49,417 nt of DNA from Flemingiibacterium sp045579745 (GTDB lineage: Bacteria; Bacillota; Clostridia; Oscillospirales; CAG-272), in assembly GCA_045579745.1 (NCBI GenBank), contig JAZNMQ010000018.1:1-49417 (forward strand). The letters run 5' to 3'. Both the position numbers and the translations under genes were made by a program. The notes below the pieces were generated by a model, which made no database searches, had not been told where the DNA came from, and saw nothing but the letters and a program-made list of their open reading frames with translations. Of this stretch, positions 41,178 to 48,266 are shown one piece after another (positions within the stretch are counted from its first letter, which is position 1; each line of letters starts with the position of its first letter).

Positions 41178-41805
41178 TCGTATACGCTCCTCTCACCATT
41201 ACATAAGCGTCGTTTGAGGTGATCTGGATTCCGCGTCCGTCGCCGCCTCTCGGAACGAGCAGACTGTGGTACAGCGGAACGCTCTCGGCGTTCATGAGCT
41301 CCTCACCGGTGGAGATATCGTTAATGCCGTTGATGGTTATAGATACAACGATAGCGCTTCCTGTGCGCAGAATGATCTCGCAGGAGGATTCAGCAAGAAG
41401 CTTGGTGCCTTTGGGTAAAAATTCAACCTTATACTGATTCTCCTCAACTCTTTGAGAGAGAACGGAATTAGCATCCTGCAGAGTCTGCATCTCGGTTCGC
41501 AGAGCTGTATTCTCCTGCTCAAGCACGTCAAGCTTTTCTTTAAGTGAGTTAATTGCATCGGTGCAAAGCTTGAGCTGTTCATCGATGCCTTTATTCTTCT
41601 CCTCGAGCTTTTTTTCGATAACGATCGACATATCAGCTATTTTTTTGTCAATCGCAGGGGTTAAAACCTGATCTATGTAAGAGAGGGAAACAAGCGGATC
41701 TGATTCGGGGTCATAGGTAGCCGTATCACCGTGTACGAGCAGAGGGAATGCGCTCAGAGTAACTGCCGCCGCTGCAGCAAGTGCAATCAGTTTGCTTCTT
41801 TTCAT
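41167..41805 (-). CDS. Secreted coiled-coil protein upstream of the SpoIID-like gene
   Basis: 212 residues. Signal peptide (MKRSKLIALAAAAAVTLSAF to about 26), then a DPLVSLSYIDQVLTPAI segment, a long coiled coil (about 50-125, EKKLEEKNKGIDEQLKLCTD and on) and a C-terminal beta-rich part (about 128-212; VEFLPKGTKLLAESSCEIIL, GIQITSNDAYVMVRGAYTIV). The last codons overlap the SpoIID-like start by 11 nt. No enzymatic motif. Probably an envelope partner of the SpoIID-like protein. Confidence 0.75.
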   Translation of the reverse strand: MKRSKLIALAAAAAVTLSAFPLLVHGDTATYDPESDPLVSLSYIDQVLTPAIDKKIADMSIVIEKKLEEKNKGIDEQLKLCTDAINSLKEKLDVLEQENTALRTEMQTLQDANSVLSQRVEENQYKVEFLPKGTKLLAESSCEIILRTGSAIVVSITINGINDISTGEELMNAESVPLYHSLLVPRGGDGRGIQITSNDAYVMVRGAYTIVQ

Positions 41806-41837
41806 AATAATCTCCTATTCAAAAATAATTCGACAAT

Positions 41838-41866
41838 ATTATACTATATTTTTGCATAAAAAGCAA
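41838..41866 (-). promoter_or_regulatory. Sigma-A-type promoter of the SpoIID-like operon
   Basis: Minus strand TTGCTT (41866-41861) and TATAAT (41843-41838), 17-bp spacer, 33 bp before the start at 41805. It faces away from the purH promoter. Confidence 0.65.
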
Positions 41867-41899
41867 TAGAATTTCTGTGAATTTTGTTAAAATAGCGGC

Positions 41900-41928
41900 T
41901 TGTAATTTTTAACAGTTCGTGTTATAAT
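41900..41928 (+). promoter_or_regulatory. Sigma-A-type promoter of purH
   Basis: TTGTAA at 41900-41905 and TATAAT at 41923-41928, 17 bp apart, 33 bp before the ATG. No room for a purine riboswitch in this short leader. Confidence 0.7.
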
Positions 41929-41960
41929 AAAATCAAATATAGAAATACGAGGTTAAAGTT

Positions 41961-43529
41961 ATGAAAAAACGCGCTATTATCAGTTTAACCGACAAGACCG
42001 GTGTTGTTGAGTTCGCAAAAGAGCTTGACGCGCTCGGCTACGAGATCCTTTCCACCGGCGGAACATGGAAGGTAATTCACGAAGCAGGAGTTCCCGTAAC
42101 TCAGGTTTCGGACGTTACAGGCTTCCCTGAGTGCCTTGACGGCCGTGTTAAGACTCTCCATCCCATGATCCATGCGGGAATCCTTGCAATGCGCTCGAAT
42201 CCCGAGCACATGGCACAAATCGAAAAGCTCGGCGTTACTCCCATCGACATCGTTGCGATCAATCTCTACGCTTTCAAGGACACCATCCTTAAGCCGAACG
42301 TAACTCGTGAGGATGCTATCGAAAACATCGACATCGGCGGTCCGACAATGCTTCGTGCGGCTGCTAAGAACTATCAGGATGTTTCGGTAATCGTTGACCC
42401 TGCCGACTACGCAACCGTAGTTGACGAATTGAAGTCAAACGGCAAGGTTTCGGTTGAAACCAACCTGAAGCTTGCATACAAGGTGTTCAATCACACCGCG
42501 GCTTACGATACGCTCATTCAGTCTTATCTCAGAAAGCAAACGGGAATGCCTTTGTTCCCCGAAAAGCTTTCGCTCACCTACGAAAAGGTTCAGGATATGC
42601 GCTATGGCGAAAATCCCGAGCAGGCAGGCGCATTCTACCGCGAGATCGGCAACGAATTCGGCGGAACTCTTGCCCAGGCTGAGCAGCTTCACGGCAAGGA
42701 GCTTTCCTACAACAACATCAACGACACAAACGGCGCGCTTGAGTGCCTCAAGGAATTTGACGAGCCCTGCGTTGTTGCTGTAAAGCATGCAAATCCCTGC
42801 GGAGTTGGCGTTGCTTCCGATATTTACGGTGCATACATGAACGCATACAAGGCTGACCCCGTTTCCATCTTCGGCGGCATTATCGCTTGCAACCGTGAGG
42901 TTGATGCGGCTACCGCAAACGAGATCAACAAGATCTTCGTTGAGATCGTAGTAGCTCCGTCCTACACCGACGAGGCTCTTGAGATTCTTAAAGCTAAGAA
43001 GAACATCCGTATTCTCAGACTTCCTGAGATCTGCAAGCCTAACACCAAGGACATGCTCGACATGAAGAAGGTTGCAGGCGGACTTCTCATTCAGGAGCGC
43101 GACATCGGCGTTCTTGATGAGGCTGAGCTGAAGGTTGTTACCGAAAAGGCTCCGACTGAGGCTGAGCTTGCTGACCTCAAGTTTGCAATGAAGGTTGTTA
43201 AGCACACCAAGTCCAACGCTATCGTTCTTGCAAAGGACGGCGTTACAACAGGTATCGGCCCGGGTCAGACCAACCGCATTACAGCTCTCGAGCTTGCTAT
43301 CCGCTATGCTGACACTCTTGAGGGAGCAGAGCAGAACCGTGCGGCAGGTTCGGTAATGGCATCTGACGCATTCTTCCCGTTCTCCGACTGTGTTGAAGCG
43401 GCTCACAAGGCAGGCATCACTGCGATCATTCAGCCGGGCGGATCGATTCGCGATCAGGATTCCATCGACGCGTGCAACAAGTACGGCATTGCAATGGTAT
43501 TTACCGGCAGACGCCATTTCAAGCACTGA
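41961..43529 (+). CDS. purH: Bifunctional AICAR transformylase/IMP cyclohydrolase
   Basis: 522 residues, full length. The N-terminal MGS-like IMP cyclohydrolase domain (about 1-140: SLTDKTGVVEFAKEL, STGGTWKVI, GRVKTLHPMIHAGIL) and the AICAR transformylase domain (about 195-522: LRYGENPEQ-type motif MRYGENPEQAGAFY, VAVKHANPCGVGVA, FGGIIACNREVDAATA, IGPGQTNRI, SVMASDAFFPFSD) catalyse the last two steps of IMP synthesis. Encoded alone, separate from other pur genes, with its own promoter and terminator. Confidence 0.97.
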   Translation: MKKRAIISLTDKTGVVEFAKELDALGYEILSTGGTWKVIHEAGVPVTQVSDVTGFPECLDGRVKTLHPMIHAGILAMRSNPEHMAQIEKLGVTPIDIVAINLYAFKDTILKPNVTREDAIENIDIGGPTMLRAAAKNYQDVSVIVDPADYATVVDELKSNGKVSVETNLKLAYKVFNHTAAYDTLIQSYLRKQTGMPLFPEKLSLTYEKVQDMRYGENPEQAGAFYREIGNEFGGTLAQAEQLHGKELSYNNINDTNGALECLKEFDEPCVVAVKHANPCGVGVASDIYGAYMNAYKADPVSIFGGIIACNREVDAATANEINKIFVEIVVAPSYTDEALEILKAKKNIRILRLPEICKPNTKDMLDMKKVAGGLLIQERDIGVLDEAELKVVTEKAPTEAELADLKFAMKVVKHTKSNAIVLAKDGVTTGIGPGQTNRITALELAIRYADTLEGAEQNRAAGSVMASDAFFPFSDCVEAAHKAGITAIIQPGGSIRDQDSIDACNKYGIAMVFTGRRHFKH

Positions 43530-43544
43530 TTTATAACAAATAAG

Positions 43545-43586
43545 AAAACTCGCAAGGCTTAGCCACGGGTGCTAAAGGACAGTTTT
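43545..43586 (+). repeat. Short structured repeat, left copy
   Basis: Begins AAAACTCGCAAGGC and ends AAGGACAGTTTT; the ends AAAACT/AGTTTT are complementary and a small GGC-TTA-GCC hairpin lies inside. An inverted copy with the same ends and a GCC-GAA-GGC hairpin is at 45083-45126. Confidence 0.65.
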
Positions 43587-43591
43587 AATAT

Positions 43592-43633
43592 AAATTCAGC
43601 CTCGGCAGAAAAACTCCTGCCGAGGCTGAATTT
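43592..43633 (+). terminator. Strong intrinsic terminator of purH
   Basis: AAATTCAGCCTCGGCAG/CTGCCGAGGCTGAATTT perfect 17-bp stem, 8-nt loop, then GTTTTTATT. Confidence 0.9.
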
Positions 43634-43648
43634 GTTTTTATTGAATTA

Positions 43649-43677
43649 TTGTCTTTCGTCGGTATTTATGCTATAAT
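43649..43677 (+). promoter_or_regulatory. Promoter and possible operator of the XRE regulator gene
   Basis: TTGTCT at 43649-43654 and TATAAT at 43672-43677 (17-bp spacer, with an extended TGC before the -10). Immediately downstream, at 43681-43697, CTCAAC-GCAAA-GTTGAG forms an inverted repeat at about +5 to +20, and a further AACTCA follows: a candidate autoregulatory operator. A second, extended -10 (TGCGATAAT at 43739-43747) lies nearer the gene. Confidence 0.55.
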
Positions 43678-43785
43678 AAACTCAACGCAAAGTTGAGTGC
43701 AACTCATTTTTAAGTCGCTTCTTTTTGTGTGAACAATATGCGATAATATAAGCACAAACAAATTACTTAACACGGAGGTTCGATT

Positions 43786-44910
43786 ATGAAAGAAACAATG
43801 GGACAGATCATCCGCAGATTACGTAAAGAAAGAAATCTTACACAAGAAGAACTTGCCGAACAGCTTGGCGTTACTTTTCAAGCTGTATCAAAATGGGAAA
43901 ACGACAGCGGAATGCCCGATATTTCTCAGGTTGTTCCGATAGCACATGTATTTGGCGTGAGCACTGATGTATTATTTGGAACTTTTGGAACAAATGATAC
44001 GGAAGAGGTTTGGAAAATCGTTAAGGACGCACAAACTCTTCTTTCGCGCCCACTTAACTCTCAAAGCCTTCTTGAAAAATATCGCGCTGTGAAAGAAGGG
44101 TTAAAGTTATATCCCAATAATACAATACTGCTTATGCATTGTTTGGAAACAGGACTTGCGCTATCAATTCCCGAAAATGAAGAACTATATGATGCCGAAC
44201 ACGCAGAAGATATCTATCACGAATGTATTCGGTATGCCAATCTTGTTATTTCCTATTCAACGAATATTTCAGATGTAATGCGAGCACATATGATTATGGT
44301 TATGCTGCACTCTGCATATGGAAACTACACTGAAGCAATCTCTCATGCCGAGAAATTTCCATATCGGGCGGATTTCAATATTCATGTTATGTATGCCCAT
44401 TATGCACATTGGAAGAAGGACTACATAACTGAATCAGAAAGCTGTCAGTACGGGGTTGCTCATTACCTTGAAGGAATATTGCGTATAACTACACGATTAG
44501 CAAAAAGCTATATGCTTCAAGAAAAATACAAGGATGCAGCAATCACTGTAGAAACCTCTCTCGAACTGATAAATTGTTTTTTTAAAGATGATGAAGTTAT
44601 GCCCCCAATTCATTATAGAGATAGGGATGATCTCTATATGCTTCTTGCAAAAATATATCTTAAAGATGGAAATCTTGACAATGCAATATCATATCTTGAG
44701 AAAATGGTTGATTACGATTTAAATGTTTATGTTACGATTAATAGTAATACTCATACAAAATCTCCGCTTTTGAGATCGATTTCTCGCGAATTATACCGAA
44801 AGAGAGTTGATAGATATCAAGATTTATCAGCCAAGCTTACAGACCAATGCTTTGAATCCTTAAGAACAAACGAACGGTATCAAAAACTTGTCAATCTGGT
44901 CAATGAATGA
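43786..44910 (+). CDS. XRE-family transcriptional regulator with TPR-like C-terminal domain
   Basis: 374 residues. N-terminal XRE helix-turn-helix (about 5-62: IIRRLRKERNLTQEELAEQL, GVTFQAVSKWENDSGMPDIS, and VFGVSTDVLFG). Residues 80-370 are helical TPR-like repeats (e.g. YGNYTEAISHAEKFPYRADF; LAKIYLKDGNLDNAISYLEK), often a peptide- or protein-sensing part in such regulators. A/T-rich compared with purH and sigG. Strong GGAGG site. Stands alone with a possible operator; bracketed by inverted short repeats. Target genes unknown. Confidence 0.9.
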   Translation: MKETMGQIIRRLRKERNLTQEELAEQLGVTFQAVSKWENDSGMPDISQVVPIAHVFGVSTDVLFGTFGTNDTEEVWKIVKDAQTLLSRPLNSQSLLEKYRAVKEGLKLYPNNTILLMHCLETGLALSIPENEELYDAEHAEDIYHECIRYANLVISYSTNISDVMRAHMIMVMLHSAYGNYTEAISHAEKFPYRADFNIHVMYAHYAHWKKDYITESESCQYGVAHYLEGILRITTRLAKSYMLQEKYKDAAITVETSLELINCFFKDDEVMPPIHYRDRDDLYMLLAKIYLKDGNLDNAISYLEKMVDYDLNVYVTINSNTHTKSPLLRSISRELYRKRVDRYQDLSAKLTDQCFESLRTNERYQKLVNLVNE

Positions 44911-44913
44911 TAT

Positions 44914-45055
44914 AAGCCTCCGATAGGGAGGTGTCACGCAAAGCGTGACGGAAGGAGCCTGCGTAATATTGAGATTAAATAAATTTCATAGCAACGCACT
45001 CTCCCTCAGTCGCCACGGCGACAGCTCCCTCCCGGAGGGAGCCTCTGGTCAGAAT
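44914..45055. repeat. MITE-like palindromic repeat, copy 2
   Basis: Same family as 12409-12536. The left arm is AAGCCTCC, GGGAGG and GTCACGC-AAA-GCGTGAC; the right arm has CCCTCAGTCGCC-ACGGCGAC-AGCTCCCTCCCGGAGGGAGC. The interior (about 44965-44998) is unrelated A/T-rich sequence. It starts 4 bp after the XRE stop, and together with the short repeat at 45083 fills most of the 321-bp gap to sigG. Confidence 0.75.
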
Positions 45056-45082
45056 AGTTCATTCTCCTGTTGTTTTGTTATA

Positions 45083-45126
45083 AAAACTGTCCTTGAGAAC
45101 ACAACGCCTTCGGCTTTGCGAGTTTT
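45083..45126 (-). repeat. Short structured repeat, right copy (inverted)
   Basis: On the minus strand it reads AAAACTCGCAAAGCCGAAGG through to AAGGACAGTTTT, matching the left copy at 43545-43586 at both ends. AAAACT/AGTTTT can close a stem over an inner GCC-GAA-GGC hairpin. Confidence 0.65.
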
Positions 45127-45162
45127 TTGTCTGCCACGGTTTGTCATTACCATTATTTTTCT

Positions 45163-45193
45163 GTATAACAGATAGCTCGCATCGGCAATACTT
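45163..45193 (+). promoter_or_regulatory. Possible sigma-F/sigma-G promoter of sigG
   Basis: GTATA at 45163-45167, 16-bp spacer, then GGCAATACTT at 45184-45193, close to forespore promoters (-35 GTATA; -10 GGnnAnAnT). It lies 38 bp before the ATG. In Bacillus subtilis sigG is transcribed by sigma-F and sigma-G, which fits. Confidence 0.5.
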
Positions 45194-45231
45194 CATATAT
45201 AAACTAAAGATAATTTCCGAGGTAATAATAT

Positions 45232-46017
45232 ATGAAGTCGAGTTCCTACAGCCGAAAGGTTGAGATATGCGGAATTGACACCGCAAAGCTGAAAACGCTG
45301 AGTACCGAGCAGAAGCATGAGCTGCTCGTTAAAACCAAGGCGGGGGACAGCTTTGCAAGAGAGGAGCTGATAGCAGGAAATCTGCGCCTTGTTTTATCGG
45401 TCGTTCAGCGGTTTTCAAATCGAGGCGAGAATCTTGACGATCTGTTTCAGGTAGGCTGTATCGGGCTTATCAAGGCAATCGACAATTTCGACCTGACGCT
45501 TGATGTAAAATTCTCAACCTACGCTGTCCCGATGATCATCGGCGAAATCAGACGTTATCTTCGCGATAACAACACGATTCGCGTGAGCCGATCCGTCCGC
45601 GATCTTGCTTACCGTGCGCTTGCGGCACGCGACGAGCTATCAAGGCAAAAGGGGGAGGAGCCGACGCTTGAGGAAATTGCAGGTGTAGTCGGTGCAAAAA
45701 AAGAGGATATCGGGGCTGCTCTTGAAGCCATTGTCGAGCCGGTGAGCTTATATGAACCCGTTTATACTGACGGCGGCGATTCGATATACGTCATGGATCA
45801 GATAAGCGACACGGGAAATACTGACGAGGATTGGCTTGAAGATATCTCCCTGCGAGAGGCGATGAAGCGTCTTTCGCCAAGAGAGAAAAATATAGTTGAC
45901 CTGCGATTTTTCAAGGGGCGTACTCAGATGGAGATCGCCGACGAAATCGGCATTTCGCAGGCTCAGGTTTCGCGAATCGAAAAGGCGGCGCTCGAGCGAA
46001 TAAAAAGGGACATGTAG
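45232..46017 (+). CDS. sigG: RNA polymerase sporulation sigma factor SigG
   Basis: 261 residues. The N-terminal KVEICGIDTAKLKTLSTEQK is specific to SigG among forespore sigma factors. Region 2: ARE-ELIAGNLRLVLSVVQRF, NLDDLFQVGCIGLIKAIDNF, KFSTYAVPMIIGEIRRYLRD. Region 3: NTIRVSRSVRDLAYRAL. Region 4: LSPREKNIVDLRFFKGRTQM, EIADEIGISQAQVSRIEKAA. Directs late forespore genes including, by inference, spoVT in this window. Unlike the usual sigE-sigG pairing, sigE and spoIIGA are not upstream; an XRE gene and repeats are there instead. GAGGTAAT site. Confidence 0.96.
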   Translation: MKSSSYSRKVEICGIDTAKLKTLSTEQKHELLVKTKAGDSFAREELIAGNLRLVLSVVQRFSNRGENLDDLFQVGCIGLIKAIDNFDLTLDVKFSTYAVPMIIGEIRRYLRDNNTIRVSRSVRDLAYRALAARDELSRQKGEEPTLEEIAGVVGAKKEDIGAALEAIVEPVSLYEPVYTDGGDSIYVMDQISDTGNTDEDWLEDISLREAMKRLSPREKNIVDLRFFKGRTQMEIADEIGISQAQVSRIEKAALERIKRDM

Positions 46018-46120
46018 CCTCGTCGGAATTTGTCGTATTAAAGCACTAAGAAAATTGTTTATCCTAAGCCCTCAGGCATAACTTTATCAGCTCTGAATAT
46101 ATATAAACGAGGTGATAACA

Positions 46121-46387
46121 TTGCGTATTTGTACGCTGTCTGGACTACGGAATAAGGAAGTTATAAATCTGTGCGACGGGCGGAGGCTCGGATTTGCCTG
46201 CGATGCGGAAATCGACCTTGAGAGCGGACGCCTGATCTCGCTTCTGATTCCGCCCGAGGGCAAGCTCTTTTCATTTGGAAAGTGTGCGTATATACGCATA
46301 CTTTGGTGCGATATCGAGCGGATCGGCGATGACGTTATTTTGGTTCGCTCGCAGATCAAGCATCCCGAACAAAAGCAAAACAAATAA
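46121..46387 (+). CDS. YlmC/YmxH-family PRC-barrel sporulation protein
   Basis: 88 residues from a TTG at 46121 with GAGGTGAT just upstream; the GTG at 46112 is part of that ribosome site. A single PRC-barrel-like domain: LRNKEVINLCDGRRLGFACD, AEIDLESGRLISLLIPPEGK and a C-terminal YIRILWCDIERIGDDVILVR strand pair. Family members follow sigG in many Firmicutes, as here (103 bp gap), and are linked to sporulation, with no defined biochemistry. Confidence 0.88.
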   Translation: MRICTLSGLRNKEVINLCDGRRLGFACDAEIDLESGRLISLLIPPEGKLFSFGKCAYIRILWCDIERIGDDVILVRSQIKHPEQKQNK

Positions 46388-46410
46388 AAAATGCTGTTGA
46401 AGCAACAGCA
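46385..46410 (-). terminator. Terminator of the CNNM/HlyC transcript (minus strand)
   Basis: TGCTGTTG/CAACAGCA 8-bp stem with a 3-nt loop (46392-46410), followed on the minus strand by a run of six T (TTTTTTATTTG). Confidence 0.75.
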
Positions 46411-46454
46411 CGCAAAACCGCCATATACGCAAAGCACAGCGCATTAACGCCAAA

Positions 46455-46490
46455 GGCTGCCGCAAGTTTTTAACCTGCAGCAGCCCTTTT
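46455..46490 (+). terminator. Terminator of the sigG/ylmC transcript (plus strand)
   Basis: GGCTGC..GCAGCC (46455-46485) with an imperfect inner stem, followed by CTTTTATT. Faces the minus-strand terminator in the convergent gap. Confidence 0.5.
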
Positions 46491-46491
46491 A

Positions 46492-47829
46492 TTATTCTTC
46501 ATCATCATCGACAGTAGGTTCAAGCACAGTCAGCTCAGCTTCAACAATCTGATGCTCCACAACGCTTGTAACCTTGATATCAAGTCCCCATGCCGAAATT
46601 TCGAACGTTTCGCCGTCGTCGGGAATGCTTCCGAGCTCCGCGAAGATCATTCCGCTGAAGGTTTCAAAATCTTCATCGGGAAGTGTAACGCCGATCTCGT
46701 CGGCTATCTCGGAAATCGATACGTTTCCGACGATACGCCAGGAATGCTCGCCGATCCTTTCGATCGAATCGGCAGTCTTTCCTTCTTCGATCGGTTCTTC
46801 GCCGCCGAAATCGCCCACAAGACGGGAAATGAGGTCGTTCATTGTAAGGATACCGCGCATTCCGCCGTATTCGTCAAGCACTACAGCAAAGATCTTTCCA
46901 CCCGTTTTCATGTTGCGGAAAAGAACGTCGGCTTTAACGCTCTCGGGTACGAAGTAGGGAGTTTTTACAGCTTTTTCAAGAACATTCTCGCGAGTACGTT
47001 CTTCAAGTCTGAAATAATCCTTCAAAAACAGCACGCCGACGACATCGTCTGCCGATTCCTTGCAGACGGGGTAGAACATGTGACAGTTATCGTGAATCGT
47101 CGCGCTCCATTCCTCGTCGGTTTCGTCAAGCCATAATACCTGAACATCCGTGCGGTGTGTTGCGATCTCGCCTGCCGTCAGGTCGTCAAACTCGAACACG
47201 TTCTGAATAAAATCGCGCTCCTCGTCGTCAATCGAACCGCTTTTTGCGGCAGAATCGACGATATCGTGAATATCTTCCTCAGAAACGTCTGTTTCGGTTT
47301 CGCTCGGGTCGATGCCGAGTATTCTTAATACGACGTTAGCCGAAGCGGTATGAAGCCATGCAATCGGTTTTAGCAGGCTTGAGGTCGAAAGAAGCAAGCC
47401 CGATGCTCCGAGAGCCATTTTTTCGCTTCTGATGCGTGCGATGCTCTTCGGAACAAGCTCACTGATAAGTACCGTAAAGAACGACATCACGAGAGTCAGT
47501 ACAATCACAGCCGATATTCCGAGAACAGGCTGAATCGACTCAGGCACCTTCGGTCTGATCAGCTCAGCAATCGGCTCAGCAAAGTAATATGCCGCAGTCG
47601 CCGACAGAATAAAGCCGAGAAAGCTGACTGTTACATCGATCGCGGTCAATCGCGAGGGGGATGATGTTAGTTTTTTTAATCTTTTCGCCCGTTTATCACC
47701 GTCTGCAGCAAGCTTTTCGAGCTTTGTGTCATTAAGCTCATTGATCGCTGCAAGTGCGCCCGAATAAAATGTGCGTACTATTATAATTACAACCAATGCT
47801 AAAATAACGGGCCATATGTTGCCTTCCAA
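46492..47829 (-). CDS. CNNM/HlyC-CorC family membrane protein (DUF21, CBS pair, CorC_HlyC)
   Basis: 445 residues if the TTG at 47829 is used, since GGAGG lies 8 nt before it; the ATG at 47844 adds five residues but has no ribosome site. DUF21 domain with about four helices (about 1-180: VTVSFLGFILSATAAYYFAE, LVMSFFTVLISELVPKSIAR), cytosolic CBS pair (about 200-330: ERDFIQNVFEFDDLTAGEIA, VLDEYGGMRGILTMNDLISR) and a CorC_HlyC domain (about 350-435). Family members are implicated in Mg2+/Co2+ export; the old hemolysin label is not meaningful. Second gene behind a 48-residue ORF and a consensus promoter. Confidence 0.93.
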   Translation of the reverse strand: MEGNIWPVILALVVIIIVRTFYSGALAAINELNDTKLEKLAADGDKRAKRLKKLTSSPSRLTAIDVTVSFLGFILSATAAYYFAEPIAELIRPKVPESIQPVLGISAVIVLTLVMSFFTVLISELVPKSIARIRSEKMALGASGLLLSTSSLLKPIAWLHTASANVVLRILGIDPSETETDVSEEDIHDIVDSAAKSGSIDDEERDFIQNVFEFDDLTAGEIATHRTDVQVLWLDETDEEWSATIHDNCHMFYPVCKESADDVVGVLFLKDYFRLEERTRENVLEKAVKTPYFVPESVKADVLFRNMKTGGKIFAVVLDEYGGMRGILTMNDLISRLVGDFGGEEPIEEGKTADSIERIGEHSWRIVGNVSISEIADEIGVTLPDEDFETFSGMIFAELGSIPDDGETFEISAWGLDIKVTSVVEHQIVEAELTVLEPTVDDDEE

Positions 47830-47883
47830 AATATTTTCCTCCATTATACATTATATGTGATATGCTTGTTTGTCGCCGCAGTA

Positions 47884-48030
47884 TCATTCACGGCGCGGAA
47901 GGTTACGCCAAACAAGCTTAACCCATTCGGCAAGGATAAATTTCTCGTCGCAGGTCGTGCATGTGCAATCGGTGTGACTAAAAAAATCTGCCGTGCATAA
48001 GGGAGGGGTACTATGAGGGCCGCTGTCCAT
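47884..48030 (-). CDS. 48-residue Cys-rich small protein upstream of the CNNM gene
   Basis: ATG at 48030 to TGA at 47884. Cys12, Cys22, Cys24 and Cys27 (DCTCTTCDEK) could form a small metal site, followed by an amphipathic aromatic/basic end, FILAEWVKLVWRNLPRRE. Codons (GCC, CTT, GTT, CGC, GAC) match the neighbours. A perfect promoter places transcription start about 29 nt before the ATG; AAAGGA lies about 13 nt upstream, a long but possible spacing. The stop is 54 nt before the CNNM TTG. No family recognised. The longer overlapping 66-codon frame starts inside the ribosome site and is less likely. Confidence 0.55.
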   Translation of the reverse strand: MDSGPHSTPPLCTADFFSHTDCTCTTCDEKFILAEWVKLVWRNLPRRE

Positions 48031-48065
48031 ACGGGATATTTCACTTCCTTTCAGGTATTTAAATT

Positions 48066-48094
48066 ATTATACTATAAATAAATATGTTTGTCAA
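48066..48094 (-). promoter_or_regulatory. Perfect sigma-A promoter of the Cys-rich ORF/CNNM operon
   Basis: Minus strand TTGACA (48094-48089), 17 bp, TATAAT (48071-48066). Confidence 0.85.
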
Positions 48095-48207
48095 GGGCTT
48101 GCAGGAATATAAGCAGGAGATGCGTCATGCAAGCTCGCTTGCTTATCACAACAACACCCGTTTTGTAGAATTTACAACTAATTTTCTAAATACCGCGCGT
48201 CGTCGTA

Positions 48208-48236
48208 TTGACATTCTGTCAAAAAAGTTATATAAT
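48208..48236 (+). promoter_or_regulatory. Perfect sigma-A promoter of the MBL-fold gene
   Basis: TTGACA at 48208-48213, 17 bp, TATAAT at 48231-48236, 30 bp before the ATG. The spacer repeats TGTCAA, so TTGACA-TTC-TGTCAA is an inverted repeat over the -35. Confidence 0.85.
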
Positions 48237-48266
48237 TAAAGCAGTATGTTTTAAGGGAGAACAAAT

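Noticed and set aside
41838..41960. Purine riboswitch ahead of purH
   Set aside because: The promoter leaves only about 25 nt of leader, too short for an aptamer.
42435..43526. 363-codon open frame antisense to purH
   Set aside because: It is the mirror of a strongly biased purH coding sequence; no ribosome site, no family pattern, Cys/Leu-rich as expected for an antisense frame.
45059..45286. 75-codon minus-strand frame before sigG
   Set aside because: It reads through the short repeat, sigG promoter region and sigG start; no ribosome site.
47844..48044. 66-codon minus-strand frame before the CNNM gene
   Set aside because: Its GTG start lies within the purine-rich ribosome site and the product has no pattern; the 48-codon frame at 47884-48030 has better position, codons and Cys pattern.
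47845..48060. Leader as 6S RNA or metal riboswitch (M-box, yybP-ykoY)
   Set aside because: No recognisable conserved cores were found, and coding signal plus a short leader to an ATG explains the region better. A covariance-model scan would settle it.
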